This document shows, piece by piece, positions 1 through 12,912 of a stretch of DNA of 32,500 nt. A program made the translations under genes and the position numbers. The notes beneath the pieces are model-generated. The model did no database searches and was not told the origin of the DNA. It worked only from the letters and a program-made list of their open reading frames with translations. The stretch covers positions 1,382,501 to 1,415,000 of the forward strand of contig JACVTC010000023.1 in the NCBI GenBank assembly GCA_016946835.1. Direction: 5' to 3'. Each line of letters opens with the position of its first letter. Position 1 is the first letter of the stretch. The DNA comes from Neocallimastix lanati (nom. inval.) (taxonomy: Eukaryota; Neocallimastigomycota; Neocallimastigomycetes; Neocallimastigales; Neocallimastigaceae).

Positions 1-1635
1 ATTTATTTATTTATTTATTATTTTTAAAAAATAAAGAAAAATAGAATAAATTCCATTTTTTTAATTAATATGATTTATATATATGTATATGTATATAACT
101 TTTTTTTTTTTTTAAAAAAAAAGTATTAAAATAAAAGTGGATATAAAATAGGCACATTAATATAAAAAATAGTATTTTTATTTTTATTATTATTTTTAAA
201 CAAATTACTCTGTTGTATTGTTACATAAATATCTTTTATGTATTTTAAACATCCTTAAAAACTTAAAAGTAACTATTATTATTTAAAAATTAAAATATTT
301 TAAAAGAAAAAAAAAATAATAAATAAATAAAAAATAAAATAAAAAAAAAATAAACAATTTATTATTTTTTATAAAATTAAAAAAAAAAAAAAAAGAAATT
401 AGAAATTAATGATGATTTAGGAAGTTGTTTATTATTAACTTTTTTTTTTTTTTAAATTTATTTTATTTTAATTTTTTTTAAAAAAAAAAAAATAAAAAGA
501 AAAGCAATAAAAATAAAATTTATATGTATACATATATATTTATATATAAATTATTTATATATATATATATTTTTTTTCCTTTTTGGCTTTTTTAGTTGAA
601 CTTTAATTAAAAATTAAAAAAAAAAAAAAGTTTAAAAGTATAAATAAATCGATGTATGATGTATCTTTTTAGTCATTCCTTAACTTTTAACTTTTAATTT
701 CTACAATACATTATTATCTTTGTATACATTTCATCAACATTCACAGCTTCCATGTTTCATTAAATGTATACATTCACAAGATCCAAAATTTAATCTATGT
801 TAATTAATTTATTTTACTAAGTAAGAAAAAAAAAAAAGTTTAAATAAAAGAAAAAAAAAGCAATATAAAAGTTTTCATACATTAATAAATTATAATCTAT
901 TCTAATATACGTTATTAATGTAATGGAAATAAAATTATAAATTAGAAGTTGAATTGAGGATTAAAATAGTTTATTTATTTTTTATTTTTTTTTTGTTAAA
1001 AAAAAAATTTAATGATTAGTAATATAACAAAATAGATAGATTGAAAAAAGTAAATATTAAAATTAGAATATATCCAAGCTACAATAAATATATAAATAAA
1101 ATCTATAAATATTAATTAATAGATTTTTGATAAAAATAAAAACGTTTTTTACTTTTTTTTTTTTTACAATACAAAACAAAATAAAATGGAAAAAAAGTAA
1201 ATAAAATAAAATAAAATAAAATAAAATAAGGAAATTATAGAAATAATAATAAATTAATGTTTGTTACCATTCATATTTTTTTTTAAATTAGTAATAGTTT
1301 TAATAAAATAGATATTTCTTTGTTAAAAGTAAAAAAAAAAAAGTTATTTAAAGTAGACAATATTATAAAGAGAATAATACAGAAAGAGTCTTTTTTTTTT
1401 TTGTTCGCCTTTATCGTTAATATCATGTTATTTTATTTTATATATAATAAGAGGTTGAAAAAACATTTATTTTTTAATAAATATAATTTTATTTTAATTT
1501 TTTTTTTTTAAAAAAAAAAAAAAGTGATCGATTAAAAAGAGTTATTTTTAATTAGTGATAAAAATAGCATATATATTTTTCAATTTAATAAATTTATTCA
1601 TTCTTTTATTTATTAATATATTATATACTATATAC
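1..1635. other. Gene-free AT-rich intergenic DNA
   Basis: No open frame with protein-like composition is seen; the only long frames are low-complexity F/I/K/Y/N strings. The stretch holds many A and T runs of 10-15, a short AT-dinucleotide tract near 550-570, and an AAAAT pentamer array at 1198-1228. A less biased block at about 650-790 carries TGTATACATT twice, at 721-730 and 765-774. Function unknown. Confidence 0.8.
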
Positions 1636-1852
1636 CATTTATTATTGATACTATTTATTATTATACACTATTTATTACACTATTTATTATTTACACTATT
1701 TATTATTTACACTATTTATTATTTACACTATTTATTATTTACACTATTTATTATTTATATTATTATTTATACTTTTTATTATTTATATTATTTATTATTT
1801 ATATTATTTATTATATAGACCATTTATTATATATTATTTATTATTTACACTA
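1636..1852. repeat. 16-bp minisatellite, partly degenerate
   Basis: The unit is close to TTTATTATTTACACTA. In the core its TTACAC word recurs at 1691, 1707, 1723 and 1739, an exact 16-bp period. On both sides the copies degrade to TTTATTATTTATATTA forms. The apparent 87-residue reading frame across it, rich in L, Y and I, begins at a GTG and is a by-product of the repeat, not a gene. Confidence 0.85.
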
Positions 1853-2493
1853 TTAATTATTTATAATGACTAGTACATTTATTACTTATTTCTAATGAAT
1901 ACATTTATTTAAATAGTTTTATATATTTATTTATAATATATTTATAATATATTTATATATATTTATATATATTTATATATTTTATTTGCATAGATATACA
2001 TATATTTATATAGACTATTTTTGTATAATTATTTTTAAAAATATTTATTTGATTATTTATATAGGATTTATTCCTTATTAATTTAATAGATTTATTTTTT
2101 ATATTACCAATATTTCATCATTTCTTAATTTTTTTAAATCTAAATTTAAATAGGTGAATATAATAAATAAATAAATAAAAGGTATAGACTATTAATATAT
2201 ACTAATGTATTTATTAACAATATATTAAAGTACTTTTTTTAATTAAAGCCAACTTCTATTGCAATAGATGAACACCATATATTTCAAATAAATGACATTA
2301 CATAATAAACTCTATAACGAAAGTTTTTTTTTTTAATTTTTTTTTTAATACTAATGAATCGTCTTTGATATGGATATATCCAAATATGGTATAAAACTTA
2401 TTTATTATAAATTTGGTGAAAATCATATATCATCAATAGAAGATATTTTTATATCCTTTTTTTTTTTTAAAAGAAAGACTAATTTCTAATTAG

Positions 2494-2574
2494 AATACAT
2501 AAAATACATAAAATATATAAAATACATAAAATATATAAAATATATAAAATATATAAAATACATAAAATACATAA
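2494..2574. repeat. 10-bp tandem repeat
   Basis: About eight tandem copies of AAAATACATA alternate with the variant AAAATATATA. Noncoding minisatellite. Confidence 0.8.
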
Positions 2575-3182
2575 ATAAATGAATACCACTAAATAACTAA
2601 ATAAATAAATATATTGTGAAAATAAAATTTTTATTTTAGATTTTACCCTAGGTAATCATAAATAAAAGAGACCATAAAATAACTAATATTATATTATTAT
2701 TATTACTATTATTATTCTAATTATTCTAATTATATATTTATGGTTTTTATTTTTATTATTTTTTTTATTTAGTTAATTTATCAAATTAATAAATTTATTA
2801 GAATAATTATATATATAAATATATATATATATTTTAAGGTTTTTATTTCCATTGTTGTTTTAAGGGATTTGTTTATAAATAAAAGTGACGACTTTTAATA
2901 AAATAATTTAAAATATATAAAAGTATATCTTTAAAAAAAAATTAGAGTTTAATTGATACAAATAAAAAAAAATTTTTTTTTTCTTATTAAAGTAATTATA
3001 GAGAAATAGACAGATTAAAAAAAAAAAAAAAGGTTTTTTTTTTTTTTTATTATTTATTATTATCATTATTTATTTTTTTTTAAAAGTTTAATTATGATGC
3101 CTATTTCATCGCATTGTAAATAAAAAATTATAAAACTATTAATAAAATAATAAATCATAAATAGTAATATTAATAATAAATG

Positions 3183-3292
3183 ATTATTAAGTATTTATTA
3201 TATTATTATATTATTATTTATAATTTATTATCAATTATTTATTATTAATTATTAAAATAATAAATAATAATATAATAAATACTTGATAATAA
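3183..3292. repeat. Long imperfect inverted repeat
   Basis: The left arm contains AAGTATTTATTATATTATT and the right arm its exact reverse complement AATAATATAATAAATACTT. With a few mismatches the pairing extends to arms of roughly 35 bp around an AT-only centre of about 30 bp. It could extrude as a cruciform or fold in RNA. Base composition makes partial pairing likely, but a perfect 19-bp arm is more than expected. Confidence 0.6.
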
Positions 3293-5036
3293 ATTATATT
3301 AATAACGAAGAAAAATTAGATTTTCTATATTTCTTTTTTTATATATACCTAACTTTTTGTAGTTTTTTTTTTTTATTAATAAATGTCACACTTTTTTTTT
3401 TTATTTTTAATGCATACTATAATATATTACATATTTAATTTATATTAGTTTAATAACTCTTATAATATATTGTATTTAATTTAATTAAATATTAAATTAA
3501 ATAAATCTATGAGTTTAATTAATAGGTTACATGACATGAGCAATTCATTCATTAGGTAGATGTATTAATGATATTATTATAATATGATAGACCTAATTTT
3601 ATTTTATAATAAAAATTTAATAGATATTATTTATTTCATAGATAGATGAATAAAATTTAGTATATATATAATTTATTAGAGTCATTCAATAATTAATATA
3701 ATTTTAATGAAAACTAGATTATATTCAATAATTAATATATAATTATAAAGTATTTTTTATTAATTATAATTATATATAATTATTTTATCCTTATTATTTT
3801 AAAAAATATATAAAAAAATATATATATAGAACAAAAAAAAAAAAAAAAAAAAAAGGAGGAAAATTAAAGAATGGTGGTAAAATTTTATTCTTTTTTTTTT
3901 TTTTTTTTTTTTCTCTTTGTGAAGAATATAAGAGGCTAACTATATGATAGGTAAATAGTTAATCATATATTGTTAGATTGATAAAGAAAGTTGTAAATAA
4001 ATAATTAGCTAAATAAAATAAAAAAAAATAAAAAGTTCTACATTAATAAATAAATCAATAAAAGAAAAAAAAAAAGAATTCAATTTTATATTAATAAATT
4101 GATGACTTCCTTTATTTTTTAATGGTTAATAATAAAGTATTTCTTTGTTTAATGAATTTTTTTTTATTATTAGTATTATTATTAGTATTATTTATAAAAT
4201 ATATATTTTTATAGTTTAATTTTTATTTATTTATTAGTTCATTTTTTTTTAAAAAAAAAAGGTTATCTCTTTTATTAAAATAGTTAAATCATTTATTGTT
4301 AATCATAAACGAATCATTCATTCAACTCCACCTTCTATTACATTTTTTTACCTATTCAACATAAATGTATGTAATGAAAATAGATCTATTTCAAATTGAA
4401 TACATCATGTGAAAATTAAATTAAATTGAATGGACTAGGAAAGATATAATTTTGATAATCCTTTTATGAAAGCTTAATCCTTAGGAAATATCACATGATC
4501 CAAACCAATTCATTAATTAAATTGACCAATAGTTAATTCAAGTAGTTTATCTATTTTTATTTATTAAATTTTATTAATCCATTTGATGAATAAAAAAAAA
4601 AATAAAAAAAAATAAAAAAAAAATAAGGTTTTGTGACGAATAAAAGAACTATTTAATATATTTTAAATCAATAGATACTTCATTATAAAAATAAATAAAT
4701 TATTAGTAAAATATATATATAAAAAAAAATTATATTAATAAATAAAAAATAATAGTTTGAATCAACAAAATTACTAATATAAATATATTTAAATATATTT
4801 ATATTAGTCCGATATTAAATGCTATTGTAATAGATTAATTTTTAAACATTGATTATGGCATTTATATGAATATTATATAATATTAAAAAATAAATATATA
4901 AATAAATAAATATATAAATAATAATTAAATAATAAAAAAAACTTTTTTTTTTTAAAGCTATTATTAAAATAAGACTAAATTAAAAATAAAAATAAAAAAA
5001 AAATTTTTGAAACTAAATAGAATAAAATTAATGAAA

Positions 5037-5038
<2 letters not shown>

Positions 5039-5076
<38 letters not shown>

Positions 5077-5077
5077 A
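5039..5077. repeat. (AAAT)n microsatellite
   Basis: About nine to ten perfect tandem copies of AAAT. Confidence 0.9.
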
Positions 5078-5299
5078 AATTTCTTTACATTATTAAGACT
5101 AATAATTAAAAAAAAAAAAAAGGTTAAATGTACTTTTTTTTTTTAATATCATTCAAATAAACCAACATTTTAAAAAATATTTTTAAAGAAATGAATCAAA
5201 ATTTTATTTAATTTTTAAATAAAAATTAGTTGGAAACAAAATTTACCTATACAAAAGTACCTTTTTTTTTCATATAGTATTAGAAGACATAAAAAAAAA

Positions 5300-5774
5300 A
5301 AAATTTATTTTTAAAGAGGATGGTTACCTCCATAGACCATACGATTAAATTTTCTTAAAAAATTATATTAAAATAGAGTGTTCCTTCAATTTTCTTACAA
5401 TATTCTATTATTATTATTATTATAATTTTTATAATTATTATAATTATTATATGTATTTTTTTAGATTTTTTTTAATTAATTAAAAATATATATATATATA
5501 TTTACATTTAAATGCAGTTATTTATTTTTTATATATCCCCATATTTTAATAATAAATAAATCTATTTTTTTATATATATCTCCATATTTTAATAATGAAT
5601 AAATCTATTTTTTATATGCTTTTTTTATATTTCGTTATTTTAAAAAGATGTCATTTTTAAAAAAAATATGTATATATATTGTAATGTATTGAATTTAATT
5701 CATCGTTATAATTAAAATTAATTATTTGATGAATCGATTAATTTATTTATTTATTTATTTAGTATTATTATTTA

Positions 5775-5806
<32 letters not shown>

Positions 5807-5830
5807 TTATTATTATTCAAATGATTAAAA
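5300..5830. repeat. Dispersed repeat, copy A
   Basis: Shares an ordered series of words with 6983-7480: AAAGAGGATGGTTA, ACCTC then ATAGACC, AATTATATTAAAATAGAGT, ACATTTAAATGCAGTTATTT, CCATATTTTAATAA, AAAGATGTCATTTTTAAAA, TTTAATTCATC, ATTTGATGAATCGATT and ATTCAAATGATT. Differences lie mainly in homopolymer and microsatellite length. No open frame spans it. Either a decayed mobile element family or an old segmental duplication. Confidence 0.8.
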
Positions 5831-6102
5831 TAATAAAAAAATAATTTAATTTCTATTTATTTTATTTTGGAGATTACTATAGAAATATAAGTAAAAATAA
5901 ATAAATAAAAAAAAAAATTAAAAAATATCAATCAACAAAGATAAGGGATAATAGAGATTTGATTGGATAGAGTGAAAGAGGAGATAACCAAAAAAAAAAA
6001 ATTAGGTGATTCATTGCCTTGTAGGAAGTATATGGAAAGGCTTGTCTGTGGATGAAAAGTTTAAAAAAAAAAAAAAAAAAACATGGGAGGCAAGTAATTT
6101 TA

Positions 6103-6118
6103 ACCTAGCTAGCTAGGT
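6103..6118. repeat. 16-bp perfect palindrome with CTAG/AGCT core
   Basis: ACCTAGCTAGCTAGGT equals its own reverse complement. It is GC-rich for this window. A related AGCT array lies 165 bp downstream. Confidence 0.8.
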
Positions 6119-6281
6119 CATTTCTTAATGTAGAAGATTTTTTTTTTTTTGAGGTTTTCTTTCTTTTTAGAGAGTTAAGGCAAATAAATTTATTATATAC
6201 CAAGGTTTTGTCGTCCTTAATAAAAAAAAAAAAAATTTTTTTTAATTTAAGAAAACAAATAGGTGATCATCAGGTTATCAG

Positions 6282-6301
6282 AGCTAGCTAGCTAGCTAGC
6301 A
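6282..6301. repeat. (AGCT)n tetranucleotide array
   Basis: Five tandem AGC(T/A) units, self-complementary and therefore also hairpin-forming. 50% GC content makes it exceptional here. Confidence 0.85.
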
Positions 6302-6530
6302 AAGAAAAAATTTTTATATATACATCATTTATCATCTACTAAATATTTTCCTTGAAAAGTGAGGAGGAGGGGAAGGTGGAAATTGTATCTGAGAATTTTA
6401 GGGTGGAGTTGAGGATGAAATCCAATGAATTGGCATCCTTGTTCATTAATTTAAAAAAATCATCAAATCATCATCATTTTTTTTTTTTTTTATTTATTTT
6501 TATTTTATTTTATTTTATTAAGATAAAAGA

Positions 6531-6613
6531 TATATGTAGGAATTGGTAGAGACTAGTCCTACATATAGAGTTTAATACCTCTTGTATTAAACTTTTTTTT
6601 TTTTTTTTTTTTT
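6531..6613 (+). ncRNA. Two adjacent hairpins followed by a T run (candidate structured RNA 3' end)
   Basis: Hairpin 1 has perfect 11-bp arms (TATATGTAGGA at 6531-6541, TCCTACATATA at 6557-6567) and a 15-nt loop. After one base, hairpin 2 has perfect 10-bp arms (AGTTTAATAC at 6569-6578, GTATTAAACT at 6584-6593) and the loop CTCTT. A run of 21 T begins at its last base. Hairpin plus oligo-T resembles the 3' end of a short, possibly RNA polymerase III, transcript. No A/B box, snoRNA box pair or known RNA family was recognised, so the ncRNA call is inference. On the minus strand the run would be an oligo-A. Confidence 0.35.
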
Positions 6614-6982
6614 ACTTTCAAATTTTCACAATAGAACGTTCTAAAAATAAAATAAAAGGAATTAAATAAAAAATAAAAAAAAAAACTTTTCCAATATTGA
6701 TGATTTTTATAAAAGGAGAGAAGGAGGGGATGGGTAACTTTTTCTAAAACAGAGGAAAATTTTTTTTTTTTATTTTTTTTTTTTTTATTTTAATACATTA
6801 TATTACAACAACAACAACAAAAAAAAACCTAAGCCTTCGCTGACAATTTTTATCAAACAATACAACTTTTAAATTTTTTTTTTATCTTATATAAAGTTAT
6901 CCATACTCCTTGGGATTTTTTTTTTTTATTTTTATTTTATTTCATATATATATTTAATATGTTTTCATTTAAAAAATAAGTT

Positions 6983-7480
6983 TTATTTTTTTTTTTTAAA
7001 GAGGATGGTTATACCTCAAATAGACCCTTTGACAAATTTTTTTTTTTTAATTTTTTTTCTTAATGAAAATTATATTAAAATAGAGTATTTCTTTAATTTC
7101 CTTTCAATATTTTATTTTTATTTTTATTTTTATTTTTATTTTTTACTTTTATTTTTATTTTTTACTTTTATTTTTAATTAATTAAAAAATATATATTTAC
7201 ATTTAAATGCAGTTATTTATTTATTTTTTATTATATATTCCCATATTTTAATAAGGAATAAATCTTTTTTTTTATATTTTTAAATTATTTTTTAAAAGAT
7301 GTCATTTTTAAAAAAAAATAATAAAAATAAAAAAAAATATATAGTGTAATATATTGAGTTTAATTCATCATTAAAATTAAAAAATAAATTATTTGATGAA
7401 TCGATTCAGCAAATAATTTATTTTTTAATTTTTATTATTATTATTTTTTTTTATACAAATATTCAAATATTCAAATGATT
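6983..7480. repeat. Dispersed repeat, copy B
   Basis: Direct-orientation partner of 5300-5830, starting about 1.68 kb downstream. It carries the same ordered words, from AAAGAGGATGGTTA to ATTCAAATGATT. It has (ATTTTT)n where copy A has (ATT)n, and longer T runs, so the copies differ mostly by slippage. Confidence 0.8.
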
Positions 7481-7571
7481 TATCTATAATTAGAAATGAC
7501 TAAAAAAAAAAAAATTAATTATAATTTTTTTTATATGAGATGACTAGAATTATAAAAAAAAATTTATACCC

Positions 7572-7716
7572 ATAAATATTAAAAATAAATATAAAATATT
7601 ATAGATATTAAAAATAAATATAAAATATTATAGATATTAAGAATAAATATAAAATATTATAGATATTAAGAATAAATATAAAATATTATAGATATTAAGA
7701 ATAAATATAAAATATA
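7572..7716. repeat. 29-bp tandem repeat, five copies
   Basis: The word ATAGATATTA recurs at 7601, 7630, 7659 and 7688, giving an exact 29-bp period. The first unit differs at one base (ATAAATATTA), and units vary AAAAAT/AAGAAT. Noncoding minisatellite. Confidence 0.9.
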
Positions 7717-10080
7717 ATTAGATTATTCATAATTATTAATTGTTAATAAATGTATATAGATATTAGTAATAATAATAATAATAATAATACCTAATAATAA
7801 TCTATCTATTTATTATTTTTATTTATTTATTATTATTTTTTTAAATATTAAAATATATAAACTTTAAAATAGTCTTTTTTTTTTTTTGTATATAATTAAA
7901 TTTATAATATATTAGTTTCATTTTATTCAATACTACAATAATTGAATAATATATTCAATATAATTTAATATATATATTTAATATATTTAATATAATACAA
8001 TGAAAATAGCTTATCATACGATGAACCTCTATTGTACGAAATTTATCCTATTTGTAAATATTAATAAAATCATAATACCTATTTAATTTAAATGATTCTC
8101 ATATATTAAAATAGAGTATGAAAATAATAATAAATAGATTCTATAATATATAATCTATTTTATTATAATCTATTCTATTTTATTTTTATTTTTATTTTTA
8201 TTTTTATTATATTTAAAATTTTTTTTTTTTGTTATAAAAAATTAAAATCCATCTATTCACTAATCCTTTAACACCTATTTTTAAAGTTTTTTTTTTATAT
8301 TTTGATTAGATTAAAATAAAATAAAATATAAAAAAGGAGTTTATTTTTATTTTTATGATGTATACACAATGTATTGTAATGTAAACATTTTTTTTAAAAA
8401 AAAAATAAAGACCAAAAGTTTAAATTAAAATAAAAAATTTTTTTTGTATTTATAAAATTTTTTTTTTAATGAGTTAAAAATAAATTTTTAGTTTTTATAT
8501 ATAATTAACATATATTACTCTTTTATTTTTATTTTTTTATATTTATTTTATTTTTATTTTATATTTATTTTATATTTACATTTATTTTTTTTTTTTTTTT
8601 AAAAAAAAAGGTCCTTTTTTTATTTTTATTTTAATTAAATTTAAATGAAATAAAATAAAAAGGAAAAGGAAAAATAAATAATTTAATATTTATTATTATC
8701 TTTATTATAATCTTTGTTTATTATTTTTTTTGTAAAAATAAAAAAAAAATTAAAAAAAAATGAAAATTTATAAAATAAAAGTGAAATTATAATTAAAAAG
8801 AAGTCAAAGTTAGTTAAAAATAAAATAAAAAAGAACATTAATTAAATTTTTTTTATATTTAAAGAAATATAACAAAAAAAAAATAAAAATAAGAAAAAAT
8901 AAAAATAAAGATAAAATATATAATCTTAATTTATTTATTTATAAAAAGTAGTCATGTTTTTTTTTTTTTTTTTTATTTTTTTTTTTTTAATTTGTTTTAT
9001 TTTATTTATCTTAAAAAGAATAATAATAAATAATAATAAAAATAAATAAATAAATAAAATTTATTATTATTTATTATTTATTATTTATTATTATTTTAAT
9101 TCTATTAAACAATTTTATATATAAAAAAAATTTTTTTTTTCATATTTTTCTATAGTTCATTCCTATTGAATAAGAATTTTATTATATCTATTTCGTTTTT
9201 TATTTTATTTTATTTTATTTTATTTACATTTTTAATTTATTTACATTTTTTAATTTATTTTAATTTATTTTAATTTTTATCGATTTCTTTATGTTAGTTA
9301 TTGCTTTTTTATCTATAGTAAAAGATGAACCTTAACCAGTAACAAAAGATCAATGAACGTCGTCCTTTTATTATTAGAAAGGAGAAAAAAAAAAAAGAAT
9401 GGTATTTCTTTTTTTTTTTTTTTTTTTAATTTATTTGATTTAGAAATAATAGGATAATTAAATAAAATATATTTATTATTTTATTATTCATCCTTCATCA
9501 CCTTTTTTTTTTTTTTATTTTATATTTTATATCATAATATATTTTATTTTCATTTATTAATTTATATATATGCATCTCTATTTAATTGTTTTATTAATAT
9601 TATTAGTATTGGTATTATTGGTATTATTTTTTTATTTTATTAATATTATTAATATTATTATTTTATTATTTTATTATTATTTTATTAATATTATTAGTAC
9701 TGGTATTAGTATTATTTTTCTTTTCATAAATATGATTCATAATATTATACGTATAAAAACTATTGTCATGTATTATTATTTTATTTATTAAAATGACCAT
9801 CACCATTATTATCATTTCTTATTAAAATCAATAAAGAAAAAAAAATAAATTTTAATGTTTAATTTTTAATATATGATTGATTATGGACATGATATATTCC
9901 AGTAGTATTGATCCATATATTTTTAGAATAACGGCCATATTTTTTTTTTTTTTTTTTATTTTACAAAAATAAAAAAAACTTTAATTTATTGTATACAAAA
10001 ATTTAAAACTTTAAATATCAGAAATACATTCCAATCGTTGTATTGTATACATTTTAAAATTTAAAATGGTCACTTTATCG

Positions 10081-10112
<32 letters not shown>

Positions 10113-10566
10113 CATCTATAAATTTTTACTTTTATTATCTCTATTTCTTAATATTTATTTATTTATTTTTTTAATATATTTTAATATTTCTTATATTTTT
10201 AATATTTTTTAATATTTTTAATATTTTTTTTTAATAGTTATAATTTCTAATAATTATTATTATGAAATTGACTTTAAAAGTTTTTAATTAGAAATAGAAT
10301 TGGAAATAGAAATAATAATTATCTCTTTGATGTAAACTATAATATATGCTGACTATATATTATTTTATATTCATTCAATATATTAATTTATTTATGATTC
10401 TATTGTTAATTTTAAACAACATCAAAAAACTAAAATGAAAGAAAAAAAAATTTTTTTTTAATTACAGTAGAGAGAAAAAAAAAAAAAGTAAAAAAAAATA
10501 AAAAAGGTTTAATGTTGATATTATAAAGGAATAATCATAAAATTAAAAAATCAAAAAAAAAAAAAG

Positions 10567-10622
10567 ATAATAAATAATAAATAATAAATAATAAATAATA
10601 AATAATAAATAATAAATAATAT
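10567..10622. repeat. 7-bp tandem repeat
   Basis: Eight tandem copies of AATAATA (AAATAAT in another phase). Simple repeat. Confidence 0.85.
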
Positions 10623-11559
10623 TAATAATAATAATTAAAAAAGTTAAAAAAAAAAGGTCATAAATTTTAAAATAAAATAAAATAAAAATTGTAAAAAATA
10701 AAAAAAAAAAGAAAAGGTTATTATTATAATAATTTTAATATTTTTTTTGAACCTTTAAAATGGTTAAAGACTTCACTTTTCATTATTAATAAATAAAAAA
10801 AAAGGAAAAAATGAAAAAGAAATAAAAATCAATTTTTGTTTTTTAATTTTAAACTTTACAATTTATTATTTTATTAAGTTCTTAAAAGGTGAAATAAATA
10901 AATAAACAAATAAACAAATAGATAAATAATGAATAAATAATGAATGAATAATAAATAAATAAATAAATAAATTAAATTAAATAATCTATTAATATGAAAT
11001 AATAATTGAAAAACTATTAAAAATAATAGATTTATTATGAAAAGATGAGGAGGATGTGTGTGAATTATTCTATTAAAATAATTAAAATAATAATAATAAT
11101 AATAATATTAATATTAATAATCCATAATTTAATAATAATTTTTTTTAACACAATTTAATTTGTTACTTTTTTTATTTTTATTTTTTTGCTTATTGTGACG
11201 ATGACACTTTCATTATTATTAATTAAAAAAGTTTAGGTTACCTACTAAAATACTATCATCAATACAATTATTATATTATACAATATATTCTACTATACTT
11301 TAATATATTACACCCATATACTACACTATATATTGTAATGTACATACAATAGAAATAAAGTTTTATATTCAATTTATGAATAGAAATAAATATATTTATA
11401 GCGTTTATTTAATAATGTATGGAGGAATAGTATTGTCATCAATGGCTCTCATATATTATTATATATTAATAAAAGGTTGGATAATTATAAATCAAGAATG
11501 AACAAATAATAAAATAATAATAAAGTAATCCGTGATAAATAATACATAAATTATAAATA

Positions 11560-11625
11560 ATAGAATAATAAATAAATAATAGAATAATAAATAAATAATA
11601 GAATAATAAATAAATAATAAATAAT
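11560..11625. repeat. 19-bp tandem repeat
   Basis: GAATAATAAATAAATAATA recurs at 11563, 11582 and 11601 with a 19-bp period. Confidence 0.75.
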
Positions 11626-11748
11626 AAATATTTGAATAATAAATAATAAATTACAACATAAACAAAGAATAAATAATATAAAGTAGTATAAATCATCGTC
11701 ATCAATCATCATCATAAAATGACCATAAATTAATTTTAATTAATAATA

Positions 11749-11790
<42 letters not shown>

Positions 11791-11899
11791 TTATAAGCAA
11801 TATGATAAATTTGAAAATTATTAAATAGTTTTATACTATTAAATTATAAATTTTAATTAATAAAAAAAATGATGAAATCATTAATAATAAATAATAAAT

Positions 11900-11972
11900 A
11901 ATTAAATAATTAAAAAATTAAATAATTAAATAATTAAATAATTAAATAATTAAATAATAAATAATTAAATAA
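11900..11972. repeat. 9-bp tandem repeat
   Basis: Repeated AATTAAATA units, about eight copies with small interruptions. Confidence 0.75.
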
Positions 11973-12912
11973 TAATAGAATTTGTTATATAAAAGAATAA
12001 AATTTTTTTTTGTATGGGAAAGATGGCAAGAGTTTATGACAAGTTTTTTTTTAAAAATGAATTGGCAATTCATGATTAAATTTGTATTTAAAATCTTTAA
12101 AGAAGAAGAAATTAAAAAAAAAAAAAAAAAAATTAAAATTAAAATAATAAATAAAAAATTATTATAATAAAAAAAATAATAAAAAAATAAAGTAATTTAT
12201 TTATTTAATAAATGTATTATCGTTTTATTTTCCTTTATTTTTATTATATTTAATTTTATTTTATTTTATTTTTATTTTTATTTCATTTTATTTTTTTTTT
12301 CGTTTTAGAAAATTCAAGAAAAAAAAGAAAATGAAATAGAAAAAATAAATAAATCAATAAACAAGTGATATTTTATTTTTATCAACCATTAATAAATAAA
12401 TAGTTAAATATATAAAAGTTTTATTCATAGTGGGGATTTATTTAATCATAATCATCATTTTTTTTTTTTTTTAATTACTATTAATAAATAAGTTTGTATT
12501 AGAAATGACTATAAAAATAATAAAAAAAAAAATTTATCATTATTAATTAATTATAGGGAAAAAAAAAAAAAAAGACTTTTTATTATTATCTATATTATAT
12601 TTATATTTATATTTATATTTTTATTTTTATTTTTATTTTTATTTTTTTTTATTGATATAAATATCTTATTAATTAATTAATTAATACGCACCAATATTTC
12701 AAAAGTAATAGTTTAATGATTACTATTCATCATAATAAATTTATATATTATACAATATTCAAAGTTTAATTAGTAATATTAGTGTTAATTTAGAAAAATA
12801 AAATAAAAATAAAATAAAAAACCATTTAAAAATTTTTTTTTTTTAAAAAATGATTTCTTTTTTTAACTTTCTATTAGTGTGGGTCATGTCTTACATTTTG
12901 TAATACGTTTAA

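Larger units (their letters stand above)
1853..5299. other. Gene-free AT-rich intergenic DNA
   Basis: No gene is seen on either strand. It contains a 10-bp tandem array (2494-2574), a long inverted repeat (3183-3292), A and T runs of 15-24 near 3830-3910, a slightly less biased block at 4260-4540 with no readable frame, and an (AAAT)n tract at 5039-5077. Confidence 0.75.
5940..6530 (+). other. Purine/G-richer island, possible gene or RNA relic
   Basis: This block has clearly more G than its surroundings on the plus strand, including a GGAGGAGGGGAAGG stretch near 6363. A frame from about 6343 to 6546 is open, but it follows a TAA, has no ATG until well inside, and ends in a low-complexity H/F/I string after roughly 33 plausible residues. 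I do not recognise a family. It may be a decayed gene, the upstream part of a transcribed noncoding RNA (two hairpins and a T run follow directly), or chance. Confidence 0.35.
7481..12912. other. Gene-free AT-rich intergenic DNA
   Basis: No gene is visible. It is made of A/T runs, (TTTTA)n and (ATTTTT)n tracts near 8170-8205 and 9196-9225, poly-T of about 27 near 10080-10107, (AAT)n near 7767 and 11754, and the minisatellites listed separately. A hydrophobic frame at 9570-9791 and a minus-strand frame at 11466-11705 consist only of I/L/Y/F repeat translation and are not genes. Confidence 0.75.

Noticed and set aside
1320-1511. 63-codon open frame
   Set aside because: Starts at TTG, rich in K/F/N from A and T runs; no protein-like signal.
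1555-1818. 87-codon hydrophobic open frame
   Set aside because: Starts at GTG and is the translation of the 16-bp minisatellite; only L/I/F/Y/H/T low complexity.
9570-9791. 73-codon hydrophobic frame resembling a membrane protein
   Set aside because: Derives from ATT/TTA repeats; composition matches surrounding noncoding DNA.
711-10047. Recurring TACAATACA/TGTATTGTA word (near 711, 1165, 8369, 10038)
   Set aside because: Only about four exact hits, not near genes; a small excess could be chance in this composition.
11466-11705. Minus-strand 79-codon frame
   Set aside because: Overlaps the 19-bp AAT-type repeat; Y/L/I/F repeat translation only.
11982-12167. 61-codon frame with K-rich tail
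   Set aside because: Non-ATG start and poly-A derived lysines; a short varied part (residues 11-30) is not enough to support a gene.
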